A DNA stretch of 64,000 bases from Misgurnus anguillicaudatus (lineage: Eukaryota; Chordata; Actinopteri; Cypriniformes; Cobitidae), in the NCBI RefSeq assembly GCF_027580225.2, contig NC_073358.2:51445501-51509500 (forward strand), read 5' to 3'. The position numbers and the translations under genes were made by a program. How positions within the stretch are numbered: the first letter of the stretch is position 1; every line of letters starts with the position of its first letter. The notes under the pieces were generated by a model. It saw nothing but the letters and a program-made list of their open reading frames with translations, had not been told where the DNA came from and searched no databases. Below, piece after piece: positions 1 to 29,947 of this stretch.

Positions 1-577
1 CTCACGATCTCTCCTGACCACCATCATCTCCAGATCTTCAGAGCTACACATGAGTAAAATACACCATTACAACCTTCAGTCAAATACTGAATTCATGTTG
101 AAAACTAATTCACATTAAGGCATCATCTAAAAATATAAACATAAGCCTCAGATCTGACAAGAACTAATGAAGTGTTACCACAGTGATGCTGCCGGAAAGA
201 TGCTGAGCTCCTGTTAATATGAAGATAGATAGACATGGTCAGTGATTTAAAAAAAGGGTTTTATCTAAAACCATACAGAAAAGGAGATATGACATCTCAG
301 TGTCACTTGTGTACTCGTGACAGTGAACATCTTGCATTAACAATGTGCATGGTGATCGTCATGATTTTACTTTGGAATAACTTAAAAATCATCCTTTTAA
401 AAGAAAGAGAGAAAACCTAAAAATCATTAAATCAATGCATCAAAGTTAAAAAATTATTAAACAGTATTTTTTAAAAAAAAGTAAACTTTATATTTACTGT
501 GTAAAAAAAGAGTTGTTTTGCGTGTAAAGCACTTCATCACAAAAAAAACTGTTAAAAACATCCAAAAAACACCACAT
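1..577. other. Intergenic, no gene recognised
   Basis: AT-rich sequence with only short chance reading frames. On the - strand at 1-43 there is a short open stretch behind a possible acceptor, discussed under rejected items. No promoter, RNA or element could be supported. Confidence 0.4.
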
Positions 578-1140
578 GTCAAAAAAATATATTTTCAAAT
601 ATGATTTTAAATATATTTTTAAAAAAAAGTGTTGTGTGTATGTGCTGAAATATATTTTTAAATACATTTTTAAATGTGTTTACAAAAATTGATTTTTTAA
701 TACAATATATTTTTTGGATTTTTTTTGTACATTTTGAAATATATTTTATGGATTTATATTCAGGTCACATTGGAAGAAAAACATTGTCTGTTATTAACTT
801 GGTAACATAAAAAATTAATTATTACATTAATTAATTATTATATTTTTATTATAAAGTTAAAAATTAATTTTTAAAGTAAAATATACTTATAAATGTAAAT
901 TTTATACAAACTTTTATATTTTGCCTAGGAAAAATATATTTTTTGCTGTACTGTATGGTGAAATTATAAGTGTATTTGTTGCCCCTAAAATACATTTTTA
1001 ATGAAATGTTTATATATATATATATATAAAGGTTAAAACTAAATATATTTTCAAATTTAAAAATGTATTTAAGCTTTACTTCTACAAAATGTATTTAGCA
1101 AATCTTTATATTATATTATATTTTGGCCAAAGATATAATG
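578..1140. repeat. AT-rich interspersed repeat (aaatatattttt family)
   Basis: Dense runs of the words aaatatattttt and its complement, with a short (TA)n at about 1013-1028 and phrases such as 'gttaaaactaaatatattttcaaatt' broken over the stretch. The same phrases recur at 6749-7629, 32174-32680, 34690-34890, 37926-38751 and 39548-40211, where copies are bounded by CCCATA(T/C)GGC. This copy lacks clear ends, so it is probably degraded. Confidence 0.6.
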
Positions 1141-2552
1141 GGACATTAACGTACATTTGAATGTAAAAACTACATTGATGTTTTTTGTCAGTCACCCCAT
1201 TAACTGATGTACAGTTTCAGATACAATCAACATTATATACCAAACAAGTGCAAACAAATCCTGACCCAGTAAACATAAAGTAAAGAAAAACAGAATACAT
1301 ACCATATGATTGTTGAAAGTGCTGTTGGTTTCCATGTTGGTCTCTTGAACAAAGAGGATCTTACTGACTGCGTGCTTCACTAACATCTGAGTCGAGCTGA
1401 GAGACGAGTCAAACACCCAACACAAGATCAATACATCCGATCAATACATCCAATCAATACCTGCAACCAAAGAACTCAATCAATTAATCAATAGATCAGC
1501 TGTGGGCGGAGCTCAATCAGTCAATCAATCAATCAGTCTGCGGGGTGCATGTGCTTGGATTTGTTCTCATTGCTGTTAAGGATATTCAAATGCAATTACA
1601 GAAATCTGATTTTCCTTATGTTTATGTCAGAGATGTATATTATTGTATACTAGTTCACATACTTTTACATGCTAAAATGTTAGACTAAAATTAGTTTTGA
1701 TGGTGACAGATTTCAAGAGCAGATTTAATTTTCCAGCTAATAGCATGCAATCAAATTCCTCTTTTATACAAAAAAAAAATAAAAATCAAATCCACAGCAA
1801 TGTTTTGGCGTGGTAACTACAAAGTCTTTTATATAAATTGTAGCTATTGGTTGTATTGATCCTGTTTATTGATTTGAAACTCTCAGTGCACAGTATTGAT
1901 TTTCCACAGCAGAGCCTCAGATGAATTTAAATAAACTCTGTGCATTACTCTTTGATTTGCTCAATTCTTTGATTTAGCCATTCATTCTGACAGCATGTGA
2001 AATATCTAAATAATCTTTTAATTTATTTTAAATAAACACATATTTGCCACATTTTCCAAGCTGTGCATAGAGCAAGTTCAGTATTAAAATTGAGCGGCAT
2101 ACCTGGATATCAATGTTGTTTATATAGTCAGCTCACTAGACACAGCTGTTGTGTTTAACTTAGTCCCGAGGCTTTCAAACAGAAGAAACCAAATCTCTTT
2201 TTTTAATGTAACCATGATGTCATATTATTACAGTAGGCTACAGCATGAGAATATAGCCAAACTCACACATGCACAGTTCAATAACTGATCAATAGTCAAT
2301 AACTGCCCTAGATGAAGGAGATATCTGCTTATTATTATAACTTTAAACAGTTTTAATAAAAGATTTAGGTAAACTTACAGAAAAATTTATAAAAAAAAGC
2401 AGTAGAGATGAGAATCAATCATAATTCATTATGGAAATATTACAGTGATTTAACTGCATGATATCACTGATACAGCAATGCAAATACATGATTGTTAATG
2501 TAGTTATACAGGAGCAAAAACTTACATTTAGAAAAAAATATTTCACTAATTA
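1141..2552. other. Intergenic, nothing recognised
   Basis: No reading frame resembles a known protein and no paired terminal repeats were seen. A cluster of 'aatcaatcaatc' type simple sequence lies at about 1435-1535. Confidence 0.4.
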
Positions 2553-2879
2553 TTAAAGGGGTAGTTCACCCAAAAATGAAAATTCTGTCATTATTTACTC
2601 ACTCTCATGTTGTTACAAACCTGTATACATTTCTTTGATAAACATGAAGGAAGATATTTTGAGAAATGTTTTTAAACAACCGTGCGTGGACCCCATTCAC
2701 TTCCATAGTAGAAAAAAAGAATACTATGGAAGTAAATGGGATCCACGAATGCTTTTTGATTACAAACATTTCTTGAAATATCTTCCTTTGTGTTCATCAG
2801 AACAAAGAAATATACAGGTTTGTAACAACACGGGGGCGACTAAATGATGACAGAATTTTTTGGTAAACTATCCCTTTAA
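2553..2879. mobile_element. TTAA-flanked MITE
   Basis: Begins TTAA-AGGGGTAGTTCACCC and ends with an inverted partner, aactatCCCT-TTAA. TTAA on both sides (2553-2556 and 2876-2879) fits a piggyBac- or Kolobok-type target duplication. The interior carries mirrored halves (tactcactctcatgttgttacaaacc and ggtttgtaacaac in split form), so the element can fold on itself. This word set is very common in cyprinid genomes. No transposase is encoded. Confidence 0.8.
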
Positions 2880-3102
2880 AGCATCAGTTTACCGAATCTG
2901 CAGATCTGGGGCGCCATTTACTTCCATAGTATTATTTTTTCCTAATATGGAATTCAATGGTGCCCCAGATCTGTTTGCTTATACATTCTTCAAAATATAT
3001 TTTTTTGTATGTATTTAGCAGAAATATATACAGGTTTGAAAAACATTACGGGTGAGTAAATGATGACAGAGTTTTCATTTTTTTGGCATACTATCCCTTT
3101 AA
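2876..3102. mobile_element. Second TTAA MITE, related, back to back
   Basis: Its right half (gggtgagtaaatgatgacag ... actatcccTTTAA) matches the right half of the preceding element, while the left half is divergent. It shares the TTAA at 2876-2879 and ends in TTAA at 3099-3102. Either a second insertion at the first element's target site or an internal rearrangement would explain this. Confidence 0.6.
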
Positions 3103-3190
3103 GATCAAATTGAAATTTTGAAAGCAATGCATGGTATTAAGGATAATATAATTATTATTATTTATAATAGTAAATGCTAATATAGATGCA

Positions 3191-3326
3191 CAGTGGTGTA
3201 GTGCAGGGTATACGCAGGTATACGAAGTATACCCACCTCTTTATTTGATGGCATGGGGTATACCCACTTCTACTGGGGGCATAAATTAAAAGTATACCCA
3301 CTTCTCCAGACACCACTACACCACTG
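3191..3326. mobile_element. 136-bp hAT-type MITE with 8-bp duplication
   Basis: Terminal inverted repeats CAGTGGTGTAGTG and CACTACACCACTG enclose a short core with repeated 'gtatacccac'. The flanks are an exact 8-bp direct repeat, TAGATGCA (3183-3190 and 3327-3334), which is the hAT target-site length. Non-autonomous. Confidence 0.9.
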
Positions 3327-3669
3327 TAGATGCACATACTTTGGTGACAGCTGAGGATTTTTATAAAAGCTTTGTAAAAGTACTGTGGTTTTATATTTCA
3401 AGTCTTCTAAAGCCATAAGATAGTCAAGGCGTGTTACAGTTTGTTTGAAGTTAATTCTGCTAAATCTCAAAAGACTCACTGGTTTAAAATTACATGAGGG
3501 AAGGTATGATAAAAATGTTTGTGAACTGTTAAAGTGATAAAATGTTCATATTTATGTGTACATTATTAAACCCATTTGCATTTATGCATTGTATCCAAAG
3601 CGACACAAAGTGCATTAATTCAGTGCATTGTCTTCCATGTTGAACCTATGAACTTTTGTATAGAGACAG

Positions 3670-3775
3670 GTGCTCCTGTTTAGCTCAGTGCAAAGGTATT
3701 GGGTTCAAACCCAGAGGATGCACACAGCCTACTCAAAATGTAGATCTTGTAATGCACTGTAAGTTGCTTTTGGAG
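3670..3775 (+). repeat. tRNA-derived SINE fragment
   Basis: Contains an A-box-like 'tagctcagtg' and a B-box-like 'gggttcaaaccc', then 'aatgcactgtaagttgctttt', which is the head-to-tail order of a cyprinid tRNA-derived SINE. The body cannot form a full tRNA cloverleaf, so it is not a tRNA gene. A fragment of the related tail (tttatgcattgtatccaaagcgac) lies just upstream at about 3580-3605. Confidence 0.7.
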
Positions 3776-4820
3776 GCCCAGACCTCTTTGTCTTTAATAA
3801 AGGACACAAGATGACCCGTCAATCATTTCAAACATTTCTGTCTATTAATTGCTGTAGATAATAACATGCAGAGCGACATTCATCAATGGGGAAACTGAAG
3901 TGTCATTACAGCTGTTTAACGCCTGTAGAGTAATTCAGCTCATTGCTAATAGGTATGGCATGTGAATATGCGAGTCACGCATTACTGCCCTGCATGTGGC
4001 AGCCGTGCATTGTGTTACTGACAGGTTAATATGTACTACAGTATGCAGACAGCAAAACTACACAAGGGTCTCTCACTTTCACAATGAGTTTATGTTTCTA
4101 AGAACTGAAATATTTTTTTGTTCAGATATTCAAGCTCTTTATCTGAGCACAGTTTAAGCATTGTTGAAAGCAATGGTGAAGGCCTAGGAGAGCGTGTGTG
4201 AGATTATAACAATTGAGAAATTAAGGAGATATTAAGGAAAATAAAAGGTGCTAGCGGTCCATCACAGCAATGCCGTTTAAAGGGCCATTTTTGGTTCCAT
4301 GTGAATGTAGGACGTGTATAAAAGTAACACACTGTAAACAAGCATGTTTTGGTGATGTGCACACTGTGCATTAAGCTTTAAGACAACCAAATGCTCTTTA
4401 AAGTCAATATGTACGTTTTGTTCATCAATGCATTTCATTCTAATGTAAATCTTCATCTTAAACTTTAAAACTTCTCTACTTTTGAAATGATTATCCCAAA
4501 TCCATATCAACCAGCTGTTTGCATTCTGGTATGTATCACAACCTTTTCTGTCCCTGATATACATCAGTAAAATTGTTAGTAATGGTCATTTTACACTGAA
4601 GCTGAAGTATTATGGAAAACCTGAAATAAATGAGGAGGTAAGATGAACATCGGACAGCTGAGCAATGACCAGACATTTCTTCCATGTGTCCTCCAGAGAG
4701 TAAGACCCTGTTATTCTAAACCACTGTTGTTCCTAAAACACAATGGACCTTGAGGTTGGGGGTACAGGCCTGCGTGCGAGCGTATATGAAGAACCACCAT
4801 CTACCTGTCACTTCCTAAAG
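3776..4820. other. Upstream region of myl2, nothing specific recognised
   Basis: About 1 kb of sequence without element ends or homologous reading frames. It has fewer AT-rich repeats than the left part of the window, so it could hold muscle enhancers, but no motif cluster was demonstrated. Confidence 0.35.
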
Positions 4821-4824
4821 AGGA

Positions 4825-4840
4825 CATGTGTTATTTATAT
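4825..4840 (+). promoter_or_regulatory. Putative core promoter of myl2 (E-box and TATA-like)
   Basis: A CATGTG E-box (4825-4830) is followed directly by TATTTATAT (4832-4840), about 115 bases upstream of the first ATG. The TATA-like stretch is also one mismatch from the MEF2 consensus. Both motif types are common in striated-muscle promoters. Positions are seen; function is inferred. Confidence 0.45.
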
Positions 4841-4954
4841 CAGCCAGTAGACAACGGCACGGATCATCTACAAAAGGCCTCCGTCTGAACTTGATTGTTC
4901 AGCTGCAGTTCAGGAGTCTGTCATTGTTCTGCGCGCCTCCATCCTACGACAGCC

Positions 4955-7900
4955 ATGGTGAGTAACCAAAAGAGATTTACAAATGCATATTGCATTTACA
5001 TTATGCACGAGGCAGATGCTTTTATCCAGAGCGACTTACAAGGTATACATTTTTGTGAGTATGTGTATAATAATGAATAATCATTTAATGCAATGCATGC
5101 ATTGATTAAAAAAAAATATATATATATACATTTCTTTTTCTTTCTATTTTATTCATTATACACATACTATAAATATATTTTTGTATAATAAATAATAATA
5201 ATTTAATGCAATGCATGCATTGATTAAAAATATGCATGCATTGATTAAAAAAATGCATGCAATGCATTAAATGATTATTCATATATATATTGGCCAGGAT
5301 GATTAATTCGACAAGGTTTGGATTTAAACTAAACAAATTCCTCTGTTGCATGTTTGCAATTCAATAAATTCCTCACCTTCTAGTAATTCAGATTCCAGTT
5401 TAACAACCTGTGGTCTTAACTGGCTATGGCATCTTATTCTAGCATTGTTCAATCTGATCTCAGATCTGTGTGTGTGTATAAATATCGGTCACCTGAATGT
5501 TTGTTTTTTATCCATGGCACCCAAGAAAGCAAAGAAAAGGGCTGCAGAAGGAGCAAACTCCAATGTCTTCTCCATGTTCGAACAGGCTCAGATCCAGGAG
5601 TTCAAAGAGGTCTGATGGCTCGTGTATTTCTCCCTTTTGTTTTTTTGATCCGTCCCTATCGAGTCATTCATAATGAGCACAGCTGATATTGTCTCAAAGG
5701 CGCCCGCTGTGACCCCCACTGTGGAATCTGATATTCCTGTCTGATCCCTATTGAGAGCCGATACATATATTTATAGAGGCGCTTCTTAACAGGCCAAATT
5801 CTGTTGGGACACAGGTGTGCCATTGTCTCCGTGTTCCTAAACAACTGGTGTTGTGCCAGGTTCATAATATTCCATAAGGAACGAAAAGGCACAAATGAAA
5901 ACTTTTTAATATCTTCATGGAATTCAGCTGGAAGACAACAGAAACTTTAGCTTGAGTATTTTGATTTTCCATGAGAAAAAGACCCCAGACCACCAGACTA
6001 AAATATATACAATAGAGATGTCTCCAAATGGTATTTTCAAGACAAAAATATCTCTAATCAAAGATTTTTTTTAGTTTAATAAGTGTCCCACGATCAACCT
6101 TTGAGTAATGAGCTATTTTCCTCGTTGGATAAAAAAATGTTTCTCCGCATGTATTCAGGCGTTTACCATCATGGATCAGAACAGAGATGGATTCATTGAC
6201 AAAAATGATCTGAGAGACACGTTTGCAGCTCTAGGTTGGTTTATGCAAGTTTTCAAGATGCGTCTATAAGCAAAATTTTGTTTTTTTCACATCACTAATA
6301 TATTTTATAATATTTCCTATTTTGTCATTTGACTGACAGGACGTCTGAATGTGAAACAAGAAGAGATTGACGACATGTTGAAGGAGGCATCAGGGCCAAT
6401 CAATTTTACAGTTTTCCTTACTATGTTTGGAGAGAAACTCAAGGGTAAGAATTGAAGACCAAGACCAAAACTTTTTTTAAACACACAAGAGTTCTGCTTT
6501 AAAATCTAGTGAGCTGCCTTTGTAGATAACACTTTAAAGATGTTGTATATTGGTATTTTTATACTATTGGGCTGTTGAATGCTTTATTCTGATTGTTTGA
6601 GAAATGTTCTTTGATAAACGGACACCTAACCTGGCAAATGTCTTAAAAATAACCACCAGAGCAATGTCTGTAGTAGCCATAGTATAAGGAATGATGGACT
6701 ATTGAATATCATTGGTGCCGTGCCGCATTACCACATTGGGTGTGCATTCCCATACGGCAAAAAATTTTTTTTTAAGTATACAAAAAATGGCCCAAAAATA
6801 TATTTCCTGAAATATATTTTTGGAATATGTTTACCAAAAAATTTATTTTTTGCAGATTAATTTTTTGGCCATTTCTGTATATTTTTAAATGTATTTTAAA
6901 AACTAATTTTAAAGCATTAAAAATGTATTTAGCCCTCCATATATTTCAATTTAAGGAAATATATTCATGTATTATAGGTTATAAACCTGTAAAAATAACA
7001 TTTTAAAATGGTTAAAATTAAAGGTGCAGTGTGTAGTTTTTAGAAAAATCTCTTGATAGAAATGCAAAATAATATACAAAACTATATTGTCAGGGGTGTA
7101 TAAAGACCTTTTATAATGAACCCTTGTGTTTTTATTACCTTAGAATGAGACGTTTTTATCTGCATACCGAGGGTCCCCTTACATGGAAGCCGCCATTTTG
7201 TGCCGCCATGTTTCTACAGTAAAAAAGTTTGTCCGTTAAGGGATCTAAGTTGTCTCGACGGACAAGACTCGGTGGGGGCTACCGTAGCTCCTCAAAAGCG
7301 AGGTGTGAGCAGTGAACTGAGCCATTGGTTACAATTCGCAACCTAAGCACTAGATGCAGCTAAAATGTACACACTGCACCTTTAAATATATTTTGAATAT
7401 ATAATACATTATTTAATGTATAGTACATTTTTGCCATATGGGATGTAAAATTGGAAATTTAATGGCTTGCCTTTGAAATACATTTTAAAATATATGTTGA
7501 TATATGAAGGTTAAAACTAAATATATTTCCAAATTCAAAAATATATTTGAGCATTACTTCCTACAAAATGTATTTAGGATATATTTAATATATATTTTTG
7601 GTCAGATAATTATTTTTTTGCCGTATGGGTTGTTTTTAAATAATTCAACGGCCCATTGTCAATTATTCCTTACATCAATAATGATATTTATACATAAAAA
7701 TTAAAAAATTGAAATAAATTGAGCTAATTAAATTTACAGATTATGATGTCAAACAGGCCGTTATGTATTGTTTGACATCTAGATTTGTTCATTGATGTGT
7801 TTTTAGTGATTGAAGTTTGTTATATTACAGGTGCTGATCCAGAGGAAACCATCCTAAACGCTTTTAAAGTATTCGATCCGGAGGGAAATGGAATTCTGAA

Positions 7901-8238
7901 GAAGGAATAGTAAGATATTCCGTATTTCATTATTTTAACACTTTAGACAAACAGAGATGAAAATAGTTTTTATGCATTTCTGTTCAGTGTTACAGAGATG
8001 TTGACCACACAAGCAGACAGATTTTCTCCAGAAGAGGTGAGGGAGCTCTCAAACATCCTGTACAGGTGACAGTGATGGTGACAGGTTGCCACGGATACAA
8101 TGACAGTTCCACTGATGGTTCTCTCTTCCACAGATGGAGCAGATGTTTATCGCCTTCCCTCCAGATGCTATGGGAAACCTGGACTACAAAAATCTGGTTC
8201 ACATCATTACACACGGAGAGGACAAGGATCAGGAATAG
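4955..8238 (+). CDS. myl2: Myosin regulatory light chain 2, ventricular/slow muscle type
   Basis: Regulatory light chain that binds the myosin heavy-chain lever arm in sarcomeres. Exons: 4955-4957 (ATG only), 5517-5609, 6159-6234, 6340-6444, 7831-7909, 7988-8036, 8134-8238; together 169 residues, against 166 in human MYL2. The start MAPKKAKKR, the phosphoserine context ANSNVFSMF (Ser16, human Ser15), the first EF-hand loop [12 protein letters not shown] (residues 38-49, the single divalent-ion site of this family) and the segment [20 protein letters not shown] are all present. The C-terminal part ([25 protein letters not shown]) is closer to MYL2 than to fast-muscle MYLPF or MYL10. All junctions are canonical except the acceptor before exon 2, which reads ...TTATCCATG|GCACCC rather than AG. 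The ATG created there is in frame, so translation could also begin at 5514. Fish have more than one myl2 paralog; which one this is cannot be told here. Confidence 0.93.
5079..5290. repeat. Palindromic AT-rich repeat in myl2 intron 1
   Basis: The palindrome TGCATGCA appears inside 'aatgcaatgcatgcattgatt' at about 5090 and 5205, and again in both orientations to 5275. Flanking words gtatgtgtataataatgaata (split) and their complements at about 5148-5167 make a foldback structure. A SINE/LINE tail fragment ('gcttttatccagagcgactt') precedes it at about 5017-5037. Confidence 0.6.
6749..7629. mobile_element. CCCATACGG-ended AT-rich element in myl2 intron 4
   Basis: Inverted ends CCCATACGGCAAAAAA (6749) and ttttgCCGTATGGG (7629) bound a body rich in aaatatattttt. 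A second MITE (7018-7385) sits inside. No coding capacity. It lies between exons 6340-6444 and 7831-7909 and leaves both junctions intact. Confidence 0.7.
7018..7385. mobile_element. TTAA MITE nested in the previous element
   Basis: TTAA-AGGTGCAGTGTGTAG at the left and tacaCACTGCACCT-TTAA at the right give inverted ends of about 16 bases and a TTAA duplication (7018-7021 and 7382-7385). Its position inside the AT-rich element makes it the younger insertion. Confidence 0.8.
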
Positions 8239-8307
8239 TTTATTAGCAGTGCTTACTGTGTGTTTGTACCCACCCACTTATTTATGATCGACAGGCTTTA
8301 CTATGTG

Positions 8308-8313
8308 AATAAA
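8308..8313 (+). terminator. Polyadenylation signal of myl2
   Basis: AATAAA 70 bases after the stop codon, giving a short 3' UTR typical of an abundant muscle transcript. Confidence 0.75.
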
Positions 8314-11300
8314 GTCATTTTTAGTTACTAAAATATTGTGGAATATTTTTCAATATATAAAATTGTCTGTTTTTGTAAAATTAACATGTCAGGTGTCACC
8401 CCACAGACCCTAAAGTCTTGTAGATTAGGTGAACTGGAGTTACTAAATTCCCCTTAGGTGTTTAAGAACATTTTAAATTATTACTAAATACTGGTTGTTA
8501 TCATGAATATAGCCATAGAAGCTGGCATGGCATTAAAATGTAAATAAATGGTTTTATTATAGATTTTTTTATTATATGAGAAAATTATATAAGAAGAATG
8601 AGACTTCGGTACAGACCAATTATAATAAAGTATTTCAGAGAGACATATACTGTGGGTTATAAACATACACATACTATTAAAAACTATTTCAGCACTGAAA
8701 GATGTTGCAAATACTTACAATTAGATAAACACCAAGACAGTGAAATTGTTAATGAAAGTCATTGGATGTCTTTAGATTATCATCTTTTAGTAAGTTTGTT
8801 GCAGCGGTTATGTTACAGTACATTTTTCTCTTGTATGTGTCTTTGTAGCAAATTACCTTTATTCTTCTCCATTTCTGTTGTTTTCCAAGTGATGTACATT
8901 TGGGTCATTCTGTCCATTAGTGAACAATTAGTCTGCACAATCCTTTTATTGTAATCCTATTAAACTTCAGCATTTTGCACTATGAATAAAACTCAAATCA
9001 CATGGCCTCCATTACACTAAATCCTAAATATAGGCATACAGTTTAAAACATAGAAACATAGTTATTAATATAACAGTGTGACAATTACAAATCATTAGAA
9101 ATGAAACAGTGAATTTTTTAATAAGTTTAATACTTCGTTTAAAAGTACATTTTAAAAAATGAATTTTTTTTGGTAGCGATGCCATTTTGCTCCTCAATGG
9201 ACCATTTCTTTATTAACTTTTTAGTCTGAGCAAACTTGCAACTACAAAGAACCTCTTGTGAGCCTTTGACATCTTCCCATGTACATCTAATGGAAAACTG
9301 ATTTGCTGAAGGCCCTACCCTTTTATTATATTGTAATAAATAGTTTCAAATGCATATTAACTTTTTAAAAAAGTTTCAATGGTTCAGCATTACAGAATTG
9401 TTTTTCACCAAAGAACATATCACCGTTTCACAAAAATATTAGGCAGACATACAGCTCTGTCTCGTGTGTGGTGTTTTTAAAGCTCTGTGTGTTTCTTGAC
9501 CCTCGCTGTATGAATTCTGATAACAGGTGGCGCTGCTTTTATTATTTGCTGGGATAAAGTCTTAGGCCCGTGCTGTTATTTCTGTGCGCGGACTGTAATG
9601 TAATACGAAGCTTGTCTGTTTGATGCCACGCGTCCCGGCGCGAGCTGCTTCCTTTGGGAAAAGAAAGAGTGTCTGATTGAGCTGTGCTCCGTATGATATT
9701 GCATACCATCCTAATGTTTTCATTGCTGGTGTTTGGGAACATGAGCATCACTAACTTTAATGATTTGAATAAATGCGCAATTCAGTGCGTAACGGTGCGC
9801 TGTCAAAAAAAAAAATAGGCTGCAATTGTCCCACAACAGGAACCATATTTTAACATATTATTTATATGTCAATACAAATATGCTATACTTTCACTATAAT
9901 TAGGGCACGTTTCTTTAGGTAACTCCTAACAAAAGTGCGTGTTACTCAAATTAAGTGCGTAACTCAGTGGGCAACCGTTTGCGCTTTTAAAACCAATGCG
10001 TAACTCCAGTTTGGAACATGAATGATAGCCTACCGTAAAACGTGGAGCTTTAGGGTAGATGTGCTATTACTTGCACTACAGTGTCAGTATGTGTCTATGG
10101 TTTTCTTTTTGGCAGATGACAGGTGGGACATCCCACAGATTTGAGTTGTAGGAGGCACCTGGGACCAGAATATCATGGAGAGTTTGGGAAGCACTTAAAT
10201 GCCACACTCATTTAATCCTGAGGCTGAAGTGTGCTGCTGTATTGTTGGTAACAGATTGAAGCTGACCAACAAAGGATTATGGGTGGTGGGCTTTTTTTTA
10301 AAGTCTGGATATGACTCTAGACAGCTCCAGACAGAATGACATGACTTCACTACTGAAACAAGCTGTTAAAAATAAATAAAATATTAAATAAAGCCTAGTA
10401 AGTATGCTTATGCTGTATACATCTTAGCAGTTTTAATGTAACAAATTAAACACTTTTGAAACATGCATTTCCAAAATGCACGGTGAACCTTACACACATT
10501 AAATATGTCAAATGTAATCAAATGATTAATTAATTTGACTTTATCAGTGAGTTATTTAGTTTAATGTGTGTTTAAATATGTTAATAAATAAAGAAAAAGA
10601 TAGTTAATTAAAGAATTGCTCAATATGAACATACACAAGTCTGTGTTACTCAACTAAAATGATCTGCTATTGAAACACTCTCAGGGTATTGAGACTCAAG
10701 GCAGGACATATAAAAAAATAATGTCTAAAGCAAAAATCTATTTAAAAAAAAAAGTAAATATTTTGTAAGAAAATGGAGTAGTTGTTTTGTTTAAAGCAGT
10801 GAAATATCATTTTCATCTGATATTATTTTCCATCAAAGGAAGTCAATCTTAATGATGTTGATATATACAAACACTAGAGGGCGCCAAAGTGTCTTTATTA
10901 CGTCTGTTAAATAATGAAAAAGTTCATAGGATGATTAGTAAAAAAATGTGGGGCATGGTTTGGTTTAATGTGCAGCTGTCTTCTGTCTTATAGTCTTAAA
11001 ATAGTTTACTAGTACTAGTTGTTTGTCACATTAAATTACCAAGATATATATGTCAAAATGAATATGATATTAGTTCATCCTTTGGCTAATCCGAGTAATA
11101 TAGTGCTTGTGCTAGTTATATTCAACACAGTAGTATATGACTTGGTAATATATTGGTAAGATATGTTTAATAAAAATGTATGAAATGTATGTGTATAATT
11201 GAAAGATATTTGTCTGACTCTGAAATTATTGAAACTATTGACACATGTTTTTGCACTGATAAAACAAGTGTTGTTTTGCTGTGGTTTATTTAGACACACT

Positions 11301-11510
11301 TTGTCCATGTCCTTCATGCAATTTGATGTGTTGGTGAAATATCCAAATAAAACGTAATTTCCTCTAAAAACATGTTGAAATAGGATGTTCAACTTGTTAT
11401 CAATGTTTGTGTGTACGTGTTGAAGTTTTGTCAATTGCAAAACAGTGAAGTAAATTTAGAATAGTAAAATATTTTTAAATGAGAAATTTTGACTTTTTAA
11501 ATTGAAATTA
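8314..11510. other. Intergenic between myl2 and ppp1cc
   Basis: About 3.2 kb without recognised coding exons. A 118-codon open stretch at 8598-8954 is AT-rich and unlike any family I know. In human CCDC63 lies between MYL2 and PPP1CC; no coiled-coil exon resembling it was found here. No paired element ends were identified. Confidence 0.4.
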
Positions 11511-11512
11511 AA

Positions 11513-11814
11513 TTGTCAACTCTGCTCTATCCACTCCCTCGTCCTATTTTCATCAGTCCTGTAGCTGCGCGGTATTCATCCGCGGCCTGTTTCCAGCAGA
11601 TGTGCTGCCGCTGCTGCATGAGTATCCTTCCGCCGAGCCGGTGTGCCACCACAACCGCAGCACGCGCATCTGACGGCCCACTACAAACCGAGCTTTCATC
11701 TCAAGTGTAGAATAGTTTATCAGATCTTTTGTTCATAAGTTAGTATTTATTTTAGCTAGTTGTAGCTGTCGTGCGCTTTAGGCGGCGGTGTTTGTGTGTT
11801 TTATTCGGCTAGTC
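11513..11814 (+). promoter_or_regulatory. CpG-richer promoter and 5' UTR region of ppp1cc
   Basis: Within an AT-rich surround this stretch is enriched in CpG and GC words (ctgcgcggtattcatccgcgg, ccgccgagccgg, ggcggcggtg). It runs up to the start codon. A housekeeping CpG-type promoter fits a ubiquitous phosphatase. No TATA box is obvious; the start site was not located. Confidence 0.5.

Positions 11815-29947
<18,133 letters not shown>

Noticed and set aside
1..43. Possible 14-codon exon on the - strand behind 'catgtgtag' (reads SEDLEMMVVRRDRE)
   Set aside because: Too short to distinguish from chance, the pyrimidine tract is poor, and it does not match CUX2, the gene expected there from human gene order.
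3670..3775. tRNA gene
   Set aside because: A- and B-box words are present but the stems do not pair as a cloverleaf and the 3' part is a SINE tail.
8598..8954. 118-codon open frame between myl2 and ppp1cc
   Set aside because: AT-rich, no recognised family, no splice or promoter context. Chance frames of this length are expected in such sequence.
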